A DNA stretch of 64,000 bases from Bacillus sp. REN10 (GCF_016820555.1 NZ_JADHDW010000003.1:186001-250000); one strand, 5' to 3'. Positions 43,607 to 52,934 are shown, numbered from the stretch's first letter. Translations and numbers: made by a program. The notes: generated by a model not told the origin, from the sequence alone.

Positions 43607-44391
43607 TGGGCTGTACCTGAAGAGAGAGTTGTATGCGGCTCAAACTCTTGAAACCATTGAATTTGTTCTCTTAACTTGACGACGTTGCCAATGACAATCA
43701 TGCTTGGGTTTTTTATAGCTGCTGTTTGGGCGACATCAGTGATCGTGCCTAATGTACCGGTGACGGTTTGTTGCACGGCCGTTGTCCCCCAATGAATCAG
43801 AGCTGCTGGTGTATCGGCTGATTTGCCATGAGTGAGCAACTGTTTTTGAATGTACGACAAGTTTTTGACGCCCATATAAATGGCCAGCGTATCAATCCCT
43901 TTTGCTAATGCGGCCCACTTGATCTCTTCTTGCTCCCCTTCTTGGCGGTGGCCTGTCACAATCGCAAAGGAAGCGCTATAGTTACGATGAGTAACGGGAA
44001 TACCGGCGTAAGCAGGAGCGGCAATGCCTGATGTAATACCCGGAATCACTTCAAATGGAATAGCATACTTGACTAAAAATTCCGCTTCTTCTCCACCACG
44101 CCCAAAGACAAACGGATCTCCGCCTTTTAAGCGTGTGACGTTTTTCCCCTTTTTTGCATGAAAAACGAGTAAATGATTGATCGTATCTTGCTGTAGATGA
44201 TGATGGTTGGGTAACTTTCCGCAAAAAATCAGTTCCGCTCCTTCTTTCGCATATTGCAATAAGTCCTCATTAATAAGTCGATCGTATAAAATCACATCCG
44301 CATTTTGAAGAGCACGCAAGCCTTTTACCGTAATTAAATCAGGATCACCGGGCCCTGCACCTACTAGCCAAACTTTCCCCATATTTGCCAC
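43603..44391 (-). CDS. sumT: Uroporphyrinogen-III C-methyltransferase SumT
   Basis: 262 residues. VWLVGAGPGDPDLITVKG, LYDRLI, and LKGGDPFVFGRGGEE are diagnostic. It converts uroporphyrinogen III to precorrin-2 with two SAM molecules. The next enzyme, the precorrin-2 dehydrogenase SirC, is not found in this operon and must be elsewhere. GGAGGTGG precedes the ATG. Confidence 0.94.
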   Translation of the reverse strand: MANMGKVWLVGAGPGDPDLITVKGLRALQNADVILYDRLINEDLLQYAKEGAELIFCGKLPNHHHLQQDTINHLLVFHAKKGKNVTRLKGGDPFVFGRGGEEAEFLVKYAIPFEVIPGITSGIAAPAYAGIPVTHRNYSASFAIVTGHRQEGEQEEIKWAALAKGIDTLAIYMGVKNLSYIQKQLLTHGKSADTPAALIHWGTTAVQQTVTGTLGTITDVAQTAAIKNPSMIVIGNVVKLREQIQWFQEFEPHTTLSSGTAQ

Positions 44392-44400
44392 CTCCTATTT

Positions 44401-44610
44401 TTATTTAGAAAAAGCGAGAAGAACATACCCGCTTCCGTTTCCAATCCGCTTCTTTTCAAATAACACGATTTCCTCATAATGCGGCAAAGATAAATAGCAT
44501 TTCTCCAACTCAATATCTACTTGGTCAAACGCTTGCTGATCCTCTTTAGCCACAACGATCACAGGTGTTGTTTTGCCTTTGCTGACTACTTCAAATCGAT
44601 ACAAATACAA
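44401..44610 (-). CDS. DUF3906 small protein
   Basis: 69 residues. MYLYRFEVVSKGKTTPVIVV at the start and GNGSGYVLL at the end; the family DUF3906 recurs beside assimilatory sulfite/nitrite reductase genes in bacilli, as I recall. AAGGAGGCC lies ahead of the ATG. Function unknown; it lies between the reductase gene and sumT, so a siroheme or reductase-related role is plausible. Confidence 0.7.
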   Translation of the reverse strand: MYLYRFEVVSKGKTTPVIVVAKEDQQAFDQVDIELEKCYLSLPHYEEIVLFEKKRIGNGSGYVLLAFSK

Positions 44611-44625
44611 AGAAAGGCCTCCTTT

Positions 44626-46248
44626 TTAAACAGAAGATTGAGCCGCTAGCCATTGATCTAGTTGTTCTTGCAGATGCTCAATTCCTGTTCGGCTAATATA
44701 GTCATAAAAAGTTTCTGCCGGTAATTTGGTTGCTTTAAAATACTCCAGAAATTGCTTTAAGATGACAGGCAGATCATCGCCTGTCACTTTTCCTTTTAAC
44801 TTCTGGTTAAACACGCCATCATTCAACAATGTCCCACCCACATTGATCTCAAAGGCCTGCACCATCTTTTTATCTTTATTTCGAACCATCACCCCTTGCA
44901 GACCAATATCGGCAATTTGCCTTTGGCCACATGAGTTGGGGCAACCGACCATATGAATTCGGACAGGTACGTCGATTTCGACCTCTTCATCAAGAAAAGC
45001 AGCTATTCGTTTCATTCTCTCTTTTGTTTCCGTCAAGGCTAGGTTGCAATATTCAATCCCTGTGCAGGAGACCGAATAAGCGGTAAATTTCGGGGCATCG
45101 ACGCGAAGTCGCTTTAGAATCGGCTCATTTAATACCTTCTCCACAAACTCTGTCCTCACATTTGGAATGAGTAAGTTTTGCGAACCGCATGTTCGAATTT
45201 CCCCGTTGCCGTATGTTTTAGCGATGCGGGCAATATCGAATACTTCCTCCGCTTGAAGACGGCCAACTGGTACATTGACGCCGATGTAATGAAGCCCTTC
45301 TTGTTTTTGCGGCTTGACACCATAAAAGTAGCCTGCATTCCAGCCTTTCGTTAAGTCTGTACCTGCTTCCGGTAGCGGCCCGGTATATTCAAGCAGCTTT
45401 TCTTTAAACTTCTCTACTCCCCAGTCTTCTACTAAAAATTTCAAACGCGCGCGATGACGCTTTTCCCGGTACCCGTAATCTCTGAAAATAGTCGCAACGG
45501 CAATGGTGACCTTTAATACTTCTTCAGGCAAAATAAACAGATCTAACTTTTGCGCTAGCTTAGGAGCAGAAGAGAGCCCCCCGCCTACTTTTAAGTGAAA
45601 ACCAATTCTTTTTTGGCCATGGATTTCTTTCTCTGCTGGCAAAAAGGCGACATCATTAATTTCTGCATTTCCAGCGTTGTACACATTTGCATTGATCGAC
45701 ATTTTAAACTTTCGCGGTAAATTGGAAAAGTCACGATTGCTTGTGAAAAAGTCATCTATTTCTTTAACGAGCGGACGGGTATCATAAACTTCGTCCGGAT
45801 CAATGCCAGCGAGCGCATTGCCGATGACGTTTCTTGGAACATCGCCACAAGCGTTAGTAGAGGATAAACCCACGCGCTCTAATCGTTCAAAAATATTCGG
45901 GATTTGTTCGATTGTTAACCAGTGAAACTGAACCGCTTGTCGCGTCGTAATATCAAACACATTTCGTCCGTAATCTCTTGAGATCTCCGCTAGTGTCATC
46001 AATTGTTCATTCGTTAAAATGCCGGTTGGCACCTTGACTCTCATCATAAAATAACCGGCTTCTTTCGGCCGCTGCAAGTAGAGGCCTGCCCATTTGAATC
46101 CGTCCCATTCTTCTTTCGGGATGGATTCAAATCCATTCGCTGCATAGTAAGGGATGTCTTGAAAAATATCGAGACCATCTTTGACTAATTTCTTTTGTTC
46201 CTGTTTGCTTAATTTTGGGTTTGACGCCCATGTTTTCTCATATGTCAC
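44626..46248 (-). CDS. Ferredoxin-type nitrite/sulfite reductase (siroheme, 4Fe-4S)
   Basis: 540 residues. Two pairs of cluster ligands, CTGIEYC and CPNSC near 400-450, and Arg/Lys residues of the ferredoxin-sulfite reductase type (TTRQAVQFHWL; KVGGGLSS). The start is the GTG at 46248, 9 nt after GAGGAGG; it lies inside the end of cysC (11-nt overlap). In sulfate assimilation context it most likely reduces sulfite to sulfide, replacing CysIJ; nitrite reduction is the alternative. Confidence 0.9.
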   Translation of the reverse strand: MTYEKTWASNPKLSKQEQKKLVKDGLDIFQDIPYYAANGFESIPKEEWDGFKWAGLYLQRPKEAGYFMMRVKVPTGILTNEQLMTLAEISRDYGRNVFDITTRQAVQFHWLTIEQIPNIFERLERVGLSSTNACGDVPRNVIGNALAGIDPDEVYDTRPLVKEIDDFFTSNRDFSNLPRKFKMSINANVYNAGNAEINDVAFLPAEKEIHGQKRIGFHLKVGGGLSSAPKLAQKLDLFILPEEVLKVTIAVATIFRDYGYREKRHRARLKFLVEDWGVEKFKEKLLEYTGPLPEAGTDLTKGWNAGYFYGVKPQKQEGLHYIGVNVPVGRLQAEEVFDIARIAKTYGNGEIRTCGSQNLLIPNVRTEFVEKVLNEPILKRLRVDAPKFTAYSVSCTGIEYCNLALTETKERMKRIAAFLDEEVEIDVPVRIHMVGCPNSCGQRQIADIGLQGVMVRNKDKKMVQAFEINVGGTLLNDGVFNQKLKGKVTGDDLPVILKQFLEYFKATKLPAETFYDYISRTGIEHLQEQLDQWLAAQSSV

Positions 46249-46852
46249 GTTTGTTCGCCTCCTCAAGCCAGTTTTTCTTTTGAATAAATGTGATAAGCTG
46301 TGCTACACATTCTTCAACTGTGTATTGATCCGTTCGCAAAACGAGATCAGGTGCTTTCGGCGCCTCATAAGGGGAAGATATGCCAGTGAATTGCGGGATA
46401 TCACCGCTTCGGGCTTTTTTATACAGTCCTTTTGGATCGCGCGCTTCGCATTCATTGAGCGGACAGTCCACAAATATTTCGATAAATTCATCTTCTTCAA
46501 GAAGGGAGCGAACCGTATCCCGATCTTCTTGAAATGGAGAGATAAAAGCGGTGCAGACGAACTGGCCGCTATCTGCGAACAATTTAGCCACCTCTCCAAT
46601 CCGCCGAATGTTTTCTTTACGGTCTTGATCGGAAAAACCAAGGTCTTGATTTAAGCCATGGCGAATATTATCTCCATCCAATACATATGTTTGTGCGCCT
46701 AGTTCATATAGTTTTTTGGCGACTGCATTGGCAATGGTTGACTTGCCAGAACCGGAAAGGCCAGTGAACCAAAAGACGGCACTATGATGGCCGTTTTTTT
46801 GACGGCGCCCTTCTTTTGTTAATGATTGCTGATGCCAGACGATATTTTCCAT
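46238..46852 (-). CDS. cysC: Adenylylsulfate kinase CysC
   Basis: 204 residues. P-loop GLSGSGKST at about 32-40, DGDNIRHGLN and FISPFQEDRD are standard. It phosphorylates APS to PAPS. It lies 11 bp downstream of sat. Its end carries the ribosome site of the reductase gene. Confidence 0.95.
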   Translation of the reverse strand: MENIVWHQQSLTKEGRRQKNGHHSAVFWFTGLSGSGKSTIANAVAKKLYELGAQTYVLDGDNIRHGLNQDLGFSDQDRKENIRRIGEVAKLFADSGQFVCTAFISPFQEDRDTVRSLLEEDEFIEIFVDCPLNECEARDPKGLYKKARSGDIPQFTGISSPYEAPKAPDLVLRTDQYTVEECVAQLITFIQKKNWLEEANKRDI

Positions 46853-46863
46853 TGCGTTTCCTC

Positions 46864-48012
46864 CTATTGCACCGTTTCTTTCGCTTTTAATCCGCGAATT
46901 AATACGTCAATCACTTCCTTGCGGCTAAAGGTAGATGGCGGCACTTCTCCTGCCCGCAGCATTTCCCGCACCTTTGTGCCAGAAAGAATGACGTGATCTT
47001 CCTTTTCATGCGGGCATGTTTTAGCTGAAGCCATGCCTTCGCATTTTTGGCAATAGAAGCTATGTTCAAAGAATAATAAAGTAATCCCGATGTCTTCTTT
47101 CGTAAATTGATCAAATATTTTTTGTGCGTCATATGTTCCATAATAATTTCCAACTCCTGCATGATCACGGCCAACAATAAAGTGCGTGCAGCCATAATTC
47201 TTTCGGACAATCGCATGAAAGACCGCTTCTCTCGGTCCAGCATAACGCATAGCGGCTGGAAAGACGGCTAGTTGTACGCGATCTGCTGGATAATAATCTT
47301 TTAACAGCACTTGATAACTTTCCATGCGCACATCAGCTGGAATATCATCGGCTTTTGTTTCGCCGACCAGTGGATTTAATAAGAGTCCATCGACGATTTC
47401 TAAAGCGGTTTTCTGTATGTACTCGTGCGCACGATGTACAGGATTCCTCGTTTGAAAGCCGACGATGTTTTTCCAACCCTTTTCTTGAAATAACTGTCTC
47501 GTTTCGGCTGGGTCAAAATAAAAGTCCGTGAATTGTGTGCGTTCAATTCGACGAATGAGCTGGATGGGTCCGCCTAAATAAACGGAACCGCGCTGTAATA
47601 ATTTTTTCACACCTGGATGAGCCTCATCGGTCGTTTGATACACGGCCTGAGCTTCTTTGTGTTGGTCAGGCTGATAAATATCTTCAATGGTTAATACCCC
47701 ATAAGCGATTTCTTGATACGTTAATACAACTTTCTCGCCAATTGTATAATGGTTCGTTTCCTCTTCAAGGAGCGGAAGTGTAATTGGCAAACTCCAAACC
47801 GTTCCATTCGCCAATCTCATATCAGCTACCACACTGTCATAATCCTTTTGAGTGAGAAATCCTGTGAGTGGACTGTAAGCTCCTGTTGCTATTAGTTCTA
47901 AATCGCTTAACGCCGTTTGATCGATAGAAACTTGTTTTTCAATAGCTGAAATATCTACATTTGGCTCATATAAATCAATTAATTTACCGCCGTGTGGAAG
48001 GATTGTTGACAT
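46864..48012 (-). CDS. sat: Sulfate adenylyltransferase Sat
   Basis: 382 residues, the length of B. subtilis Sat. Active-site motifs [25 protein letters not shown] and a C-terminal [12 protein letters not shown] zinc-type segment are present. It makes APS from sulfate and ATP. AGGAGGT precedes the ATG. It is second in the operon, 58 bp after cysH. Confidence 0.96.
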   Translation of the reverse strand: MSTILPHGGKLIDLYEPNVDISAIEKQVSIDQTALSDLELIATGAYSPLTGFLTQKDYDSVVADMRLANGTVWSLPITLPLLEEETNHYTIGEKVVLTYQEIAYGVLTIEDIYQPDQHKEAQAVYQTTDEAHPGVKKLLQRGSVYLGGPIQLIRRIERTQFTDFYFDPAETRQLFQEKGWKNIVGFQTRNPVHRAHEYIQKTALEIVDGLLLNPLVGETKADDIPADVRMESYQVLLKDYYPADRVQLAVFPAAMRYAGPREAVFHAIVRKNYGCTHFIVGRDHAGVGNYYGTYDAQKIFDQFTKEDIGITLLFFEHSFYCQKCEGMASAKTCPHEKEDHVILSGTKVREMLRAGEVPPSTFSRKEVIDVLIRGLKAKETVQ

Positions 48013-48070
48013 GATGAAAACCTCCTAATTTATTATTCATATAACATTACTTGGTATTGTGGTGAAAAAA

Positions 48071-48778
48071 TTAGTCTGTGTGCAGACCACATTCGGTTTT
48101 TCCCGAATTCGTCCATCTTCCTGAGCGCAAATCCTCCATCGAAATCGCTGGTTTGGTACAAGGATGGCAGCCGATGCTTGGATAGCCTTGATCGTGAAGC
48201 GCATGATAATCTAATTGATGTTTATGAACATAGCGCCACACCTCTTTCCACGTCCAATGGATCAATGGGCAAATTTTAATTTTTTTGAATTTATGGTCTT
48301 GGTTGACATAGTTAGTGTGCTTTCTTGTGTTGGATTGTTCTCGGCGTAAACCAGAAATCCATGCGGTTGCGGGTTCAAGTGCTTCTTTTAACGGGATAAT
48401 TTTTCTTAGTTGGCAGCACATGTTTGGATCCTGTTTCCATAGATCTTCTCCATAGGTCTCTATTTGTTCTTCAATGGTGAGAGCAGGTTGCTTCAAGTGA
48501 ATGTGCAATGAAGGATAGCGCTGTTTTACTTTATCAATGATGTCATACGTTTCTTGAAAATGGTAATTGGTATCAAGAAACACGATTGAAGCATCCGGGC
48601 GAATACTTGAGATTAAATCGATGAGGACAATGCCTTCGATCCCGAAGCTGCAAGCATACATTAATTGATCGTCATAATGATCATAGGCCCATTTCAAAGC
48701 TTCCCTTGCCCCTCTCGTCTCACTATCAGATGGGAAATCCGGCAAGGTATGATGTTCCCAATGTTCATACGTCATCAT
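48071..48778 (-). CDS. cysH: APS/PAPS reductase CysH with 4Fe-4S cysteines
   Basis: 235 residues. FeS-ligand pairs CCQLRK and CHPC are present, plus the C-terminal ECGLH cysteine that takes sulfite. The four-cysteine pattern identifies the iron-sulfur type that accepts APS as well as PAPS, as reported for B. subtilis CysH. It starts with tandem ATGs at 48778/48775. It is the first gene of the operon, behind the promoter described separately. Confidence 0.95.
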   Translation of the reverse strand: MMTYEHWEHHTLPDFPSDSETRGAREALKWAYDHYDDQLMYACSFGIEGIVLIDLISSIRPDASIVFLDTNYHFQETYDIIDKVKQRYPSLHIHLKQPALTIEEQIETYGEDLWKQDPNMCCQLRKIIPLKEALEPATAWISGLRREQSNTRKHTNYVNQDHKFKKIKICPLIHWTWKEVWRYVHKHQLDYHALHDQGYPSIGCHPCTKPAISMEDLRSGRWTNSGKTECGLHTD

Positions 48779-48792
48779 TTTAAAAACCTACT

Positions 48793-48868
48793 TTCCTTAT
48801 AGGAATTAATAATGTTTTATATTTTATCAGAAAATTCTCTGAAGTCAATCGTATTTTTCAGATAGGAA
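48793..48868 (-). promoter_or_regulatory. cysH promoter with two TTCC/GGAA operator candidates
   Basis: On the minus strand TTGACT (48848-48843), a 16-bp spacer with a near-palindrome TCAGAGAATTTTCTGA, and TAAAAT (48826-48821). A perfect dyad TTCCTTATAGGAA (48793-48805) lies downstream of -10, and a half-matching TTCAGATAGGAA (48857-48868) upstream of -35. The ATTCCTAT core is common to both. CymR binding is a hypothesis. Confidence 0.6.
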
Positions 48869-49093
48869 TAATTAAAATATATGCATCATTCTCCTTGCAT
48901 GTGAAAGAGGACTTTGCCTTATTGATCGTATGCTGATCAATCCCAAGAATGGCTCTATTCATTGCAATTGATGCTTGGCTTAATATAATAGTCGTTTAGG
49001 AATTGACTAGTTTTTTAGAACGGACGATTGAACTTGATTGTTTATGGGTATATTAAAATAAAGTGTGTGCAAATGACGGAAAGGAGGAATCGA

Positions 49094-49270
49094 ATGGCCT
49101 ATAGACGAATTTGCGAGGATTGTTATGGCATCGGCAGAGTTCCTCTCATTCGAGGAATCCGTATGAAAAAAAGCTGCAAACAATGCAACGGTACAGGTAG
49201 CCAACTCAGTTATCGGATGCAAGACGTTAGAATCGGTTGGGAGATCGGGGAAGAATTGATTTTTAAATAA
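49094..49270 (+). CDS. YuiA-like small zinc-ribbon protein
   Basis: 58 residues. Two DnaJ-type zinc pairs, CEDCYGIGR and CKQCNGTGS, in a single small ribbon. GAAAGGAGG stands 6 nt before the ATG at 49094. Similar proteins (YuiA) exist in B. subtilis; function unknown. The gene following at 49287 is probably co-transcribed. Confidence 0.72.
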   Translation: MAYRRICEDCYGIGRVPLIRGIRMKKSCKQCNGTGSQLSYRMQDVRIGWEIGEELIFK

Positions 49271-49286
49271 AGAGAGGTCATTTAAA

Positions 49287-49448
49287 GTGAAGGAACGGGA
49301 TGTTATTTTATATAATGACAAAGAGTATCAAATTATTCGAATCGATCAAGCAGGATATTGTGACATTAAACAAATCGCTCCTCCACATCAAGTCGAACTC
49401 ACTCATATAAAACATTTAAAAGATTGTCCGATTATTTCTCGAACATAA
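49287..49448 (+). CDS. 53-residue protein, unknown
   Basis: The GTG start at 49287 follows AGAGAGGTC. The frame reads MKERDVILYNDKEYQIIRID, then QAGYCDIKQIAPPHQVELTH and IKHLKDCPIISRT. The pattern of alternating hydrophobic residues suggests a small beta-rich (SH3-like) fold. 16 bp from the zinc-ribbon gene. No family recognised. Confidence 0.65.
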   Translation: MKERDVILYNDKEYQIIRIDQAGYCDIKQIAPPHQVELTHIKHLKDCPIISRT

Positions 49449-49451
49449 ATG

Positions 49452-49484
49452 AACCAGACATCGAAAAGTCGTTGGTTCTTTTTT
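49452..49484 (+). terminator. Weak hairpin with T-run
   Basis: Imperfect stem GAACCA-GAC with GTC-GTTGGTTC followed by eight Ts; ends the small-gene pair. Confidence 0.6.
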
Positions 49485-49571
49485 TTATGAAGTTCACGGT
49501 TGTCTCTCCCTTTTACAGTTGTTAAATGGTATAATCAAAGGCGATTATGTATATATGGAGGACTGTGCACA

Positions 49572-51200
49572 TTGATTACTGTACAAGACGTCAGCTTACG
49601 TTTCGGCGATAAAAAGCTGTTTGAAGACATTAATATTAAATTTACACCAGGCAATTGCTACGGATTAATTGGAGCAAATGGTGCGGGGAAATCTACTTTC
49701 TTGAAAATTTTATCGGGAGATCTTGAATCGCAAACTGGTCACGTGTCTATGACACCTGGTGCTCGTATGGCTGTGTTAAAACAGAATCACTTCGAGTATG
49801 AAGAGCATGAAGTGTTAAAAACCGTTATTATGGGTCACGCTCGCCTCTATGAAGTGATGCAGGAAAAAGATGCGATCTATATGAAAGAGGACTTCTCGGA
49901 TGAAGATGGCATGAGAGCCGCTGAACTTGAAGGGGAATTCGCTGAATTAAATGGTTGGGAATCCGAATCAGAGGCAGCTATTTTATTGAAAGGTCTGGGT
50001 GTATCGGAAGACCTTCATACGAAGAAAATGGCCGAGCTAACAGGTTCTGAAAAGGTCAAAGTATTGCTCGCTCAAGCTTTATTCGGTAAGCCGGATGTAT
50101 TACTTCTCGATGAGCCGACCAACCACTTGGATATTCAAGCGATTCAATGGTTAGAAGAATTTTTGATCAACTTTGAGAATACGGTCATCGTTGTTTCTCA
50201 TGACCGTCACTTCTTAAATAAAGTATGTACGCATATTGCTGACCTTGACTTTGGAAAGATCCAAATTTATGTCGGTAACTATGACTTCTGGTACGAATCT
50301 AGCCAATTGGCGTTAAAAATGGCACAGGATGCGAATAAGAAAAAAGAAGAAAAGATTAAAGAATTGCAAGCCTTTGTCGCTCGTTTTAGTGCAAACGCAT
50401 CGAAATCAAAGCAGGCGACATCTCGTAAGAAATTATTAGATAAAATTACGTTAGATGATATTAAGCCTTCTTCTCGTAAATATCCATATGTCCACTTTAA
50501 ACCAGAACGTGAAATTGGAAATGATCTTCTTCGCGTGGAAGGTTTAACGAAAACGATCGATGGTGTCAAAGTCCTTGATAACATTAGCTTTATTATGAAC
50601 AAAGATGATAAAATCGCACTCGTTGGGACGAATGAATTAGCGAAAACGACGTTATTTAAAATTTTAGCTGGTGAAATGGAGCCAGATAGCGGGTCTTATA
50701 AATGGGGCGTGACGACAAGTCAATCTTATTTCCCGAAAGATAACAGCGAATACTTTGAAGGATCTGAATTAAACCTTGTCGAATGGTTGCGCCAATATTC
50801 ACCTGAAGATGAAAGTGAAAGCTTCCTTCGCGGATTCTTAGGACGTATGCTCTTCTCTGGTGAAGAAGCATTGAAAAAAGCAAGCGTGTTATCAGGGGGC
50901 GAAAAAGTTCGCTGCATGCTTTCAAAAATGATGCTTTCTGGAGCGAACGTTCTTCTTCTAGATGAACCAACAAACCATTTAGACCTTGAATCAATTACCG
51001 CTGTCAATAACGGATTAGTTAACTTCAAAGGCTCGATGATCTTTGCTTCTCATGACCATCAATTCATTCAAACAATCGCGAACCGTATCATGGACATTAC
51101 GCCAAGCGGTTTAGTTGATAAAGAAATGACTTACGATGAGTATTTAGAGGATGCGGAATTACAAAAGCAAGTTAAGGAAATGTATCAAGTAGCGAAATAA
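49572..51200 (+). CDS. ykpA: ABC-F family ATPase YkpA
   Basis: 542 residues with TTG start after GGAGG. Two ABC domains. The first has Walker A GANGAGKST, Walker B LLLDEPTNHLD; the signature is degenerate (LTGSEKVKVLLAQAL). The second has GTNELAKTT in place of a Walker A, signature LSGGEKVRCML and LLLDEPTNHLD. A linker (about 250-320) with KKKEEKIKELQ joins them. There are no membrane segments. The start MITVQDVSLRFG matches YkpA of bacilli. ABC-F proteins act at the ribosome; the role of YkpA is not clear. Confidence 0.9.
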   Translation: MITVQDVSLRFGDKKLFEDINIKFTPGNCYGLIGANGAGKSTFLKILSGDLESQTGHVSMTPGARMAVLKQNHFEYEEHEVLKTVIMGHARLYEVMQEKDAIYMKEDFSDEDGMRAAELEGEFAELNGWESESEAAILLKGLGVSEDLHTKKMAELTGSEKVKVLLAQALFGKPDVLLLDEPTNHLDIQAIQWLEEFLINFENTVIVVSHDRHFLNKVCTHIADLDFGKIQIYVGNYDFWYESSQLALKMAQDANKKKEEKIKELQAFVARFSANASKSKQATSRKKLLDKITLDDIKPSSRKYPYVHFKPEREIGNDLLRVEGLTKTIDGVKVLDNISFIMNKDDKIALVGTNELAKTTLFKILAGEMEPDSGSYKWGVTTSQSYFPKDNSEYFEGSELNLVEWLRQYSPEDESESFLRGFLGRMLFSGEEALKKASVLSGGEKVRCMLSKMMLSGANVLLLDEPTNHLDLESITAVNNGLVNFKGSMIFASHDHQFIQTIANRIMDITPSGLVDKEMTYDEYLEDAELQKQVKEMYQVAK

Positions 51201-51202
51201 AG

Positions 51203-51238
51203 TAAAACCGCTGGGGAGCCGATTCTCCAGCGGTTTTA
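51203..51238. terminator. Bidirectional terminator after ykpA
   Basis: Stem AAAACCGCTGG with CCAGCGGTTTT plus inner pairing; overlaps the stop codon of the convergent gene. Confidence 0.88.
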
Positions 51239-51511
51239 TTTTATCTGTTTATAGGCATCGATAAACTGGTGCGGGCTTGTGGTGACGATATAAGAAAACA
51301 CCCCTCGAATCGTATGCAAATAGAAAAATCCATAATTAGCAGACAGCAATCGATACGACATATCATGAACTTCTGTAATCGTGAACTCATGGGAAGCGCA
51401 GATCACTTTATCTTGATATAAATGGAGATGCTCTTCTCTTTGTGAAACCTTTTGCTGCCCCCATTCAATTTGTCGACTAGTGATAATATATGGTTGTGTT
51501 GCGTAAAGCAT
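51236..51511 (-). CDS. Small protein of unknown function
   Basis: 91 residues, not recognised. Alternating hydrophobic and polar residues (QPYIITSRQIEWGQQKVSQ, HEFTITEVHDMSYRLL, YGFFYLHTIRGVFSYIV) suggest a beta-barrel of PH-like type with a C-terminal helix. AAGGAGGA precedes the ATG. Convergent with ykpA. Confidence 0.65.
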   Translation of the reverse strand: MLYATQPYIITSRQIEWGQQKVSQREEHLHLYQDKVICASHEFTITEVHDMSYRLLSANYGFFYLHTIRGVFSYIVTTSPHQFIDAYKQIK

Positions 51512-51619
51512 GGGGTCCTCCTTTTAAGCTTCTATTGCAAAGAGTGTAACAGAAGATGGAGGAAAGAAACAAGAGAATAGAGTCACCCCCTCTTTACTAC
51601 TCTTGAACAATGTGTGGGC

Positions 51620-51922
51620 TTATGTTTGATGCGGCAGTTCGGAATTAATATCGTTCGTTTCACTCTGGTTAAATCGAATGTTGATTGTTTCTTTGTTGGT
51701 ATCAACCTTTAACATCACTAAAATTTGTTTAAAATTAATAAATGCAACATAGAATTGTCGCATTATCTTAATCTGTAAAATAGATAAATTGTATTTAGTT
51801 TTATTAACTAAATATTGAGTTTTTTGGGCCCAATTTTCTACACTTATAATTTCTTCAAAGTCATGCAACATAAACACGACTAAAAAAAGCCAAAGAGCAT
51901 TATGTAATTCTATTGTAAACAT
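51620..51922 (-). CDS. HXXEE-like protein, probably truncated
   Basis: 100 residues from the ATG at 51922, which follows GGAGGAC. The start, MFTIELHNALWLFLVVFMLH, followed by DFEEIISVENW, is the beginning of an HXXEE membrane protein. The rest (VNKTKYNLSILQIKIMRQF onward) lacks the expected helices and is unlike the family, which usually exceeds 150 residues. A deletion or fusion has probably replaced the C-terminal part. Confidence 0.55.
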   Translation of the reverse strand: MFTIELHNALWLFLVVFMLHDFEEIISVENWAQKTQYLVNKTKYNLSILQIKIMRQFYVAFINFKQILVMLKVDTNKETINIRFNQSETNDINSELPHQT

Positions 51923-51978
51923 ATAGTTTGTCCTCCTGTATTTTTGTATTATGAATATCACTTACAAATTTTTTATGT

Positions 51979-52914
51979 TCATTCTTCATTTTTCATAAAA
52001 TTTATCGTTTCTGTTAGCCCTTGAGTATAAGGTGTTTGCGGCAATAGGCCAATTTCTTTTTCGTATGTTTCCCCTGATAAAATAACGGGATCTTCATATA
52101 AATACATCATTTCCACTACTTCTCGCATATTGCGGCTAAATAAAGATAGAAAGCGGATCATTCCTTTATTCACTTGGGAAAAAGCATGCTGGCGATCTGT
52201 GATTTGTTCGAGTATCTGTTTTAATTGTTGGCCGCTGAGTGTTCCGGTCCCTGGAATATTCCAATGTTTATGATAAGCATGGTCAAGAGTAGATAATTCG
52301 ATTAATGCTTTCGCGCCGTCCGGCGTATAAATAAATTCACGTTGTTTTCGCATATCTCCCACATACATCGCTTTTTTTCCTTTAATAATATTTTGAAGAG
52401 TGGTATGCATGACTGTACTCGTTGCATTCGGTCCATAAAAATCGGGGAAATGAGCTCGGACAGTTGGCACTCCAGAGTGAGCGTATAATTCTTCGAGTTG
52501 AAGACGGATTTTTCCTTTTTTCGTATGTGGATGTTTCGGACTCATCTCGGTGATTTTATGTCCAGGATTTCGTCCGTAAGCGTAAATATTATCAACTACA
52601 GCTAGCTTGCAATGATTCGTTTTCGCCGCTTCTATAATATTTTTATTCAGCATCACGAGCTTTTCTTCCCATAACTCATAAGGGATATTAACCGCATGAT
52701 AAATAATATCTGCTCCGTTGGCCGCTTTTTTCAAATCCTCTAGATGAAAAACGTCACCTATTAGCACTTGAACGTTCGGCAATGACCCACATAATTGATC
52801 CAACTTGGATTTCGTTCGAGCAAAAGCAATCGTTTCTATTCCTCTTCTACTAAGCTCTTTTACAATCGCATACCCCATTCCACCTGTTGCACCTACTACT
52901 AATGCTTTTTTCAT
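51979..52914 (-). CDS. NAD-dependent epimerase/dehydratase-like SDR protein
   Basis: 311 residues. N-terminal MKKALVVGATGGMGYAIVKE is the dinucleotide-binding fold; the middle has NIYAYG in place of a usual YxxxK motif, so it is an atypical SDR. ATG 52914 lies after GGAGGTGG. It follows the TetR gene and shares an operator-like motif with it, so it is likely the regulated target. Possible role in stress or quinone metabolism is undetermined. Confidence 0.8.
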   Translation of the reverse strand: MKKALVVGATGGMGYAIVKELSRRGIETIAFARTKSKLDQLCGSLPNVQVLIGDVFHLEDLKKAANGADIIYHAVNIPYELWEEKLVMLNKNIIEAAKTNHCKLAVVDNIYAYGRNPGHKITEMSPKHPHTKKGKIRLQLEELYAHSGVPTVRAHFPDFYGPNATSTVMHTTLQNIIKGKKAMYVGDMRKQREFIYTPDGAKALIELSTLDHAYHKHWNIPGTGTLSGQQLKQILEQITDRQHAFSQVNKGMIRFLSLFSRNMREVVEMMYLYEDPVILSGETYEKEIGLLPQTPYTQGLTETINFMKNEE

Positions 52915-52934
52915 ACTCTCCACCTCCGAATTAA

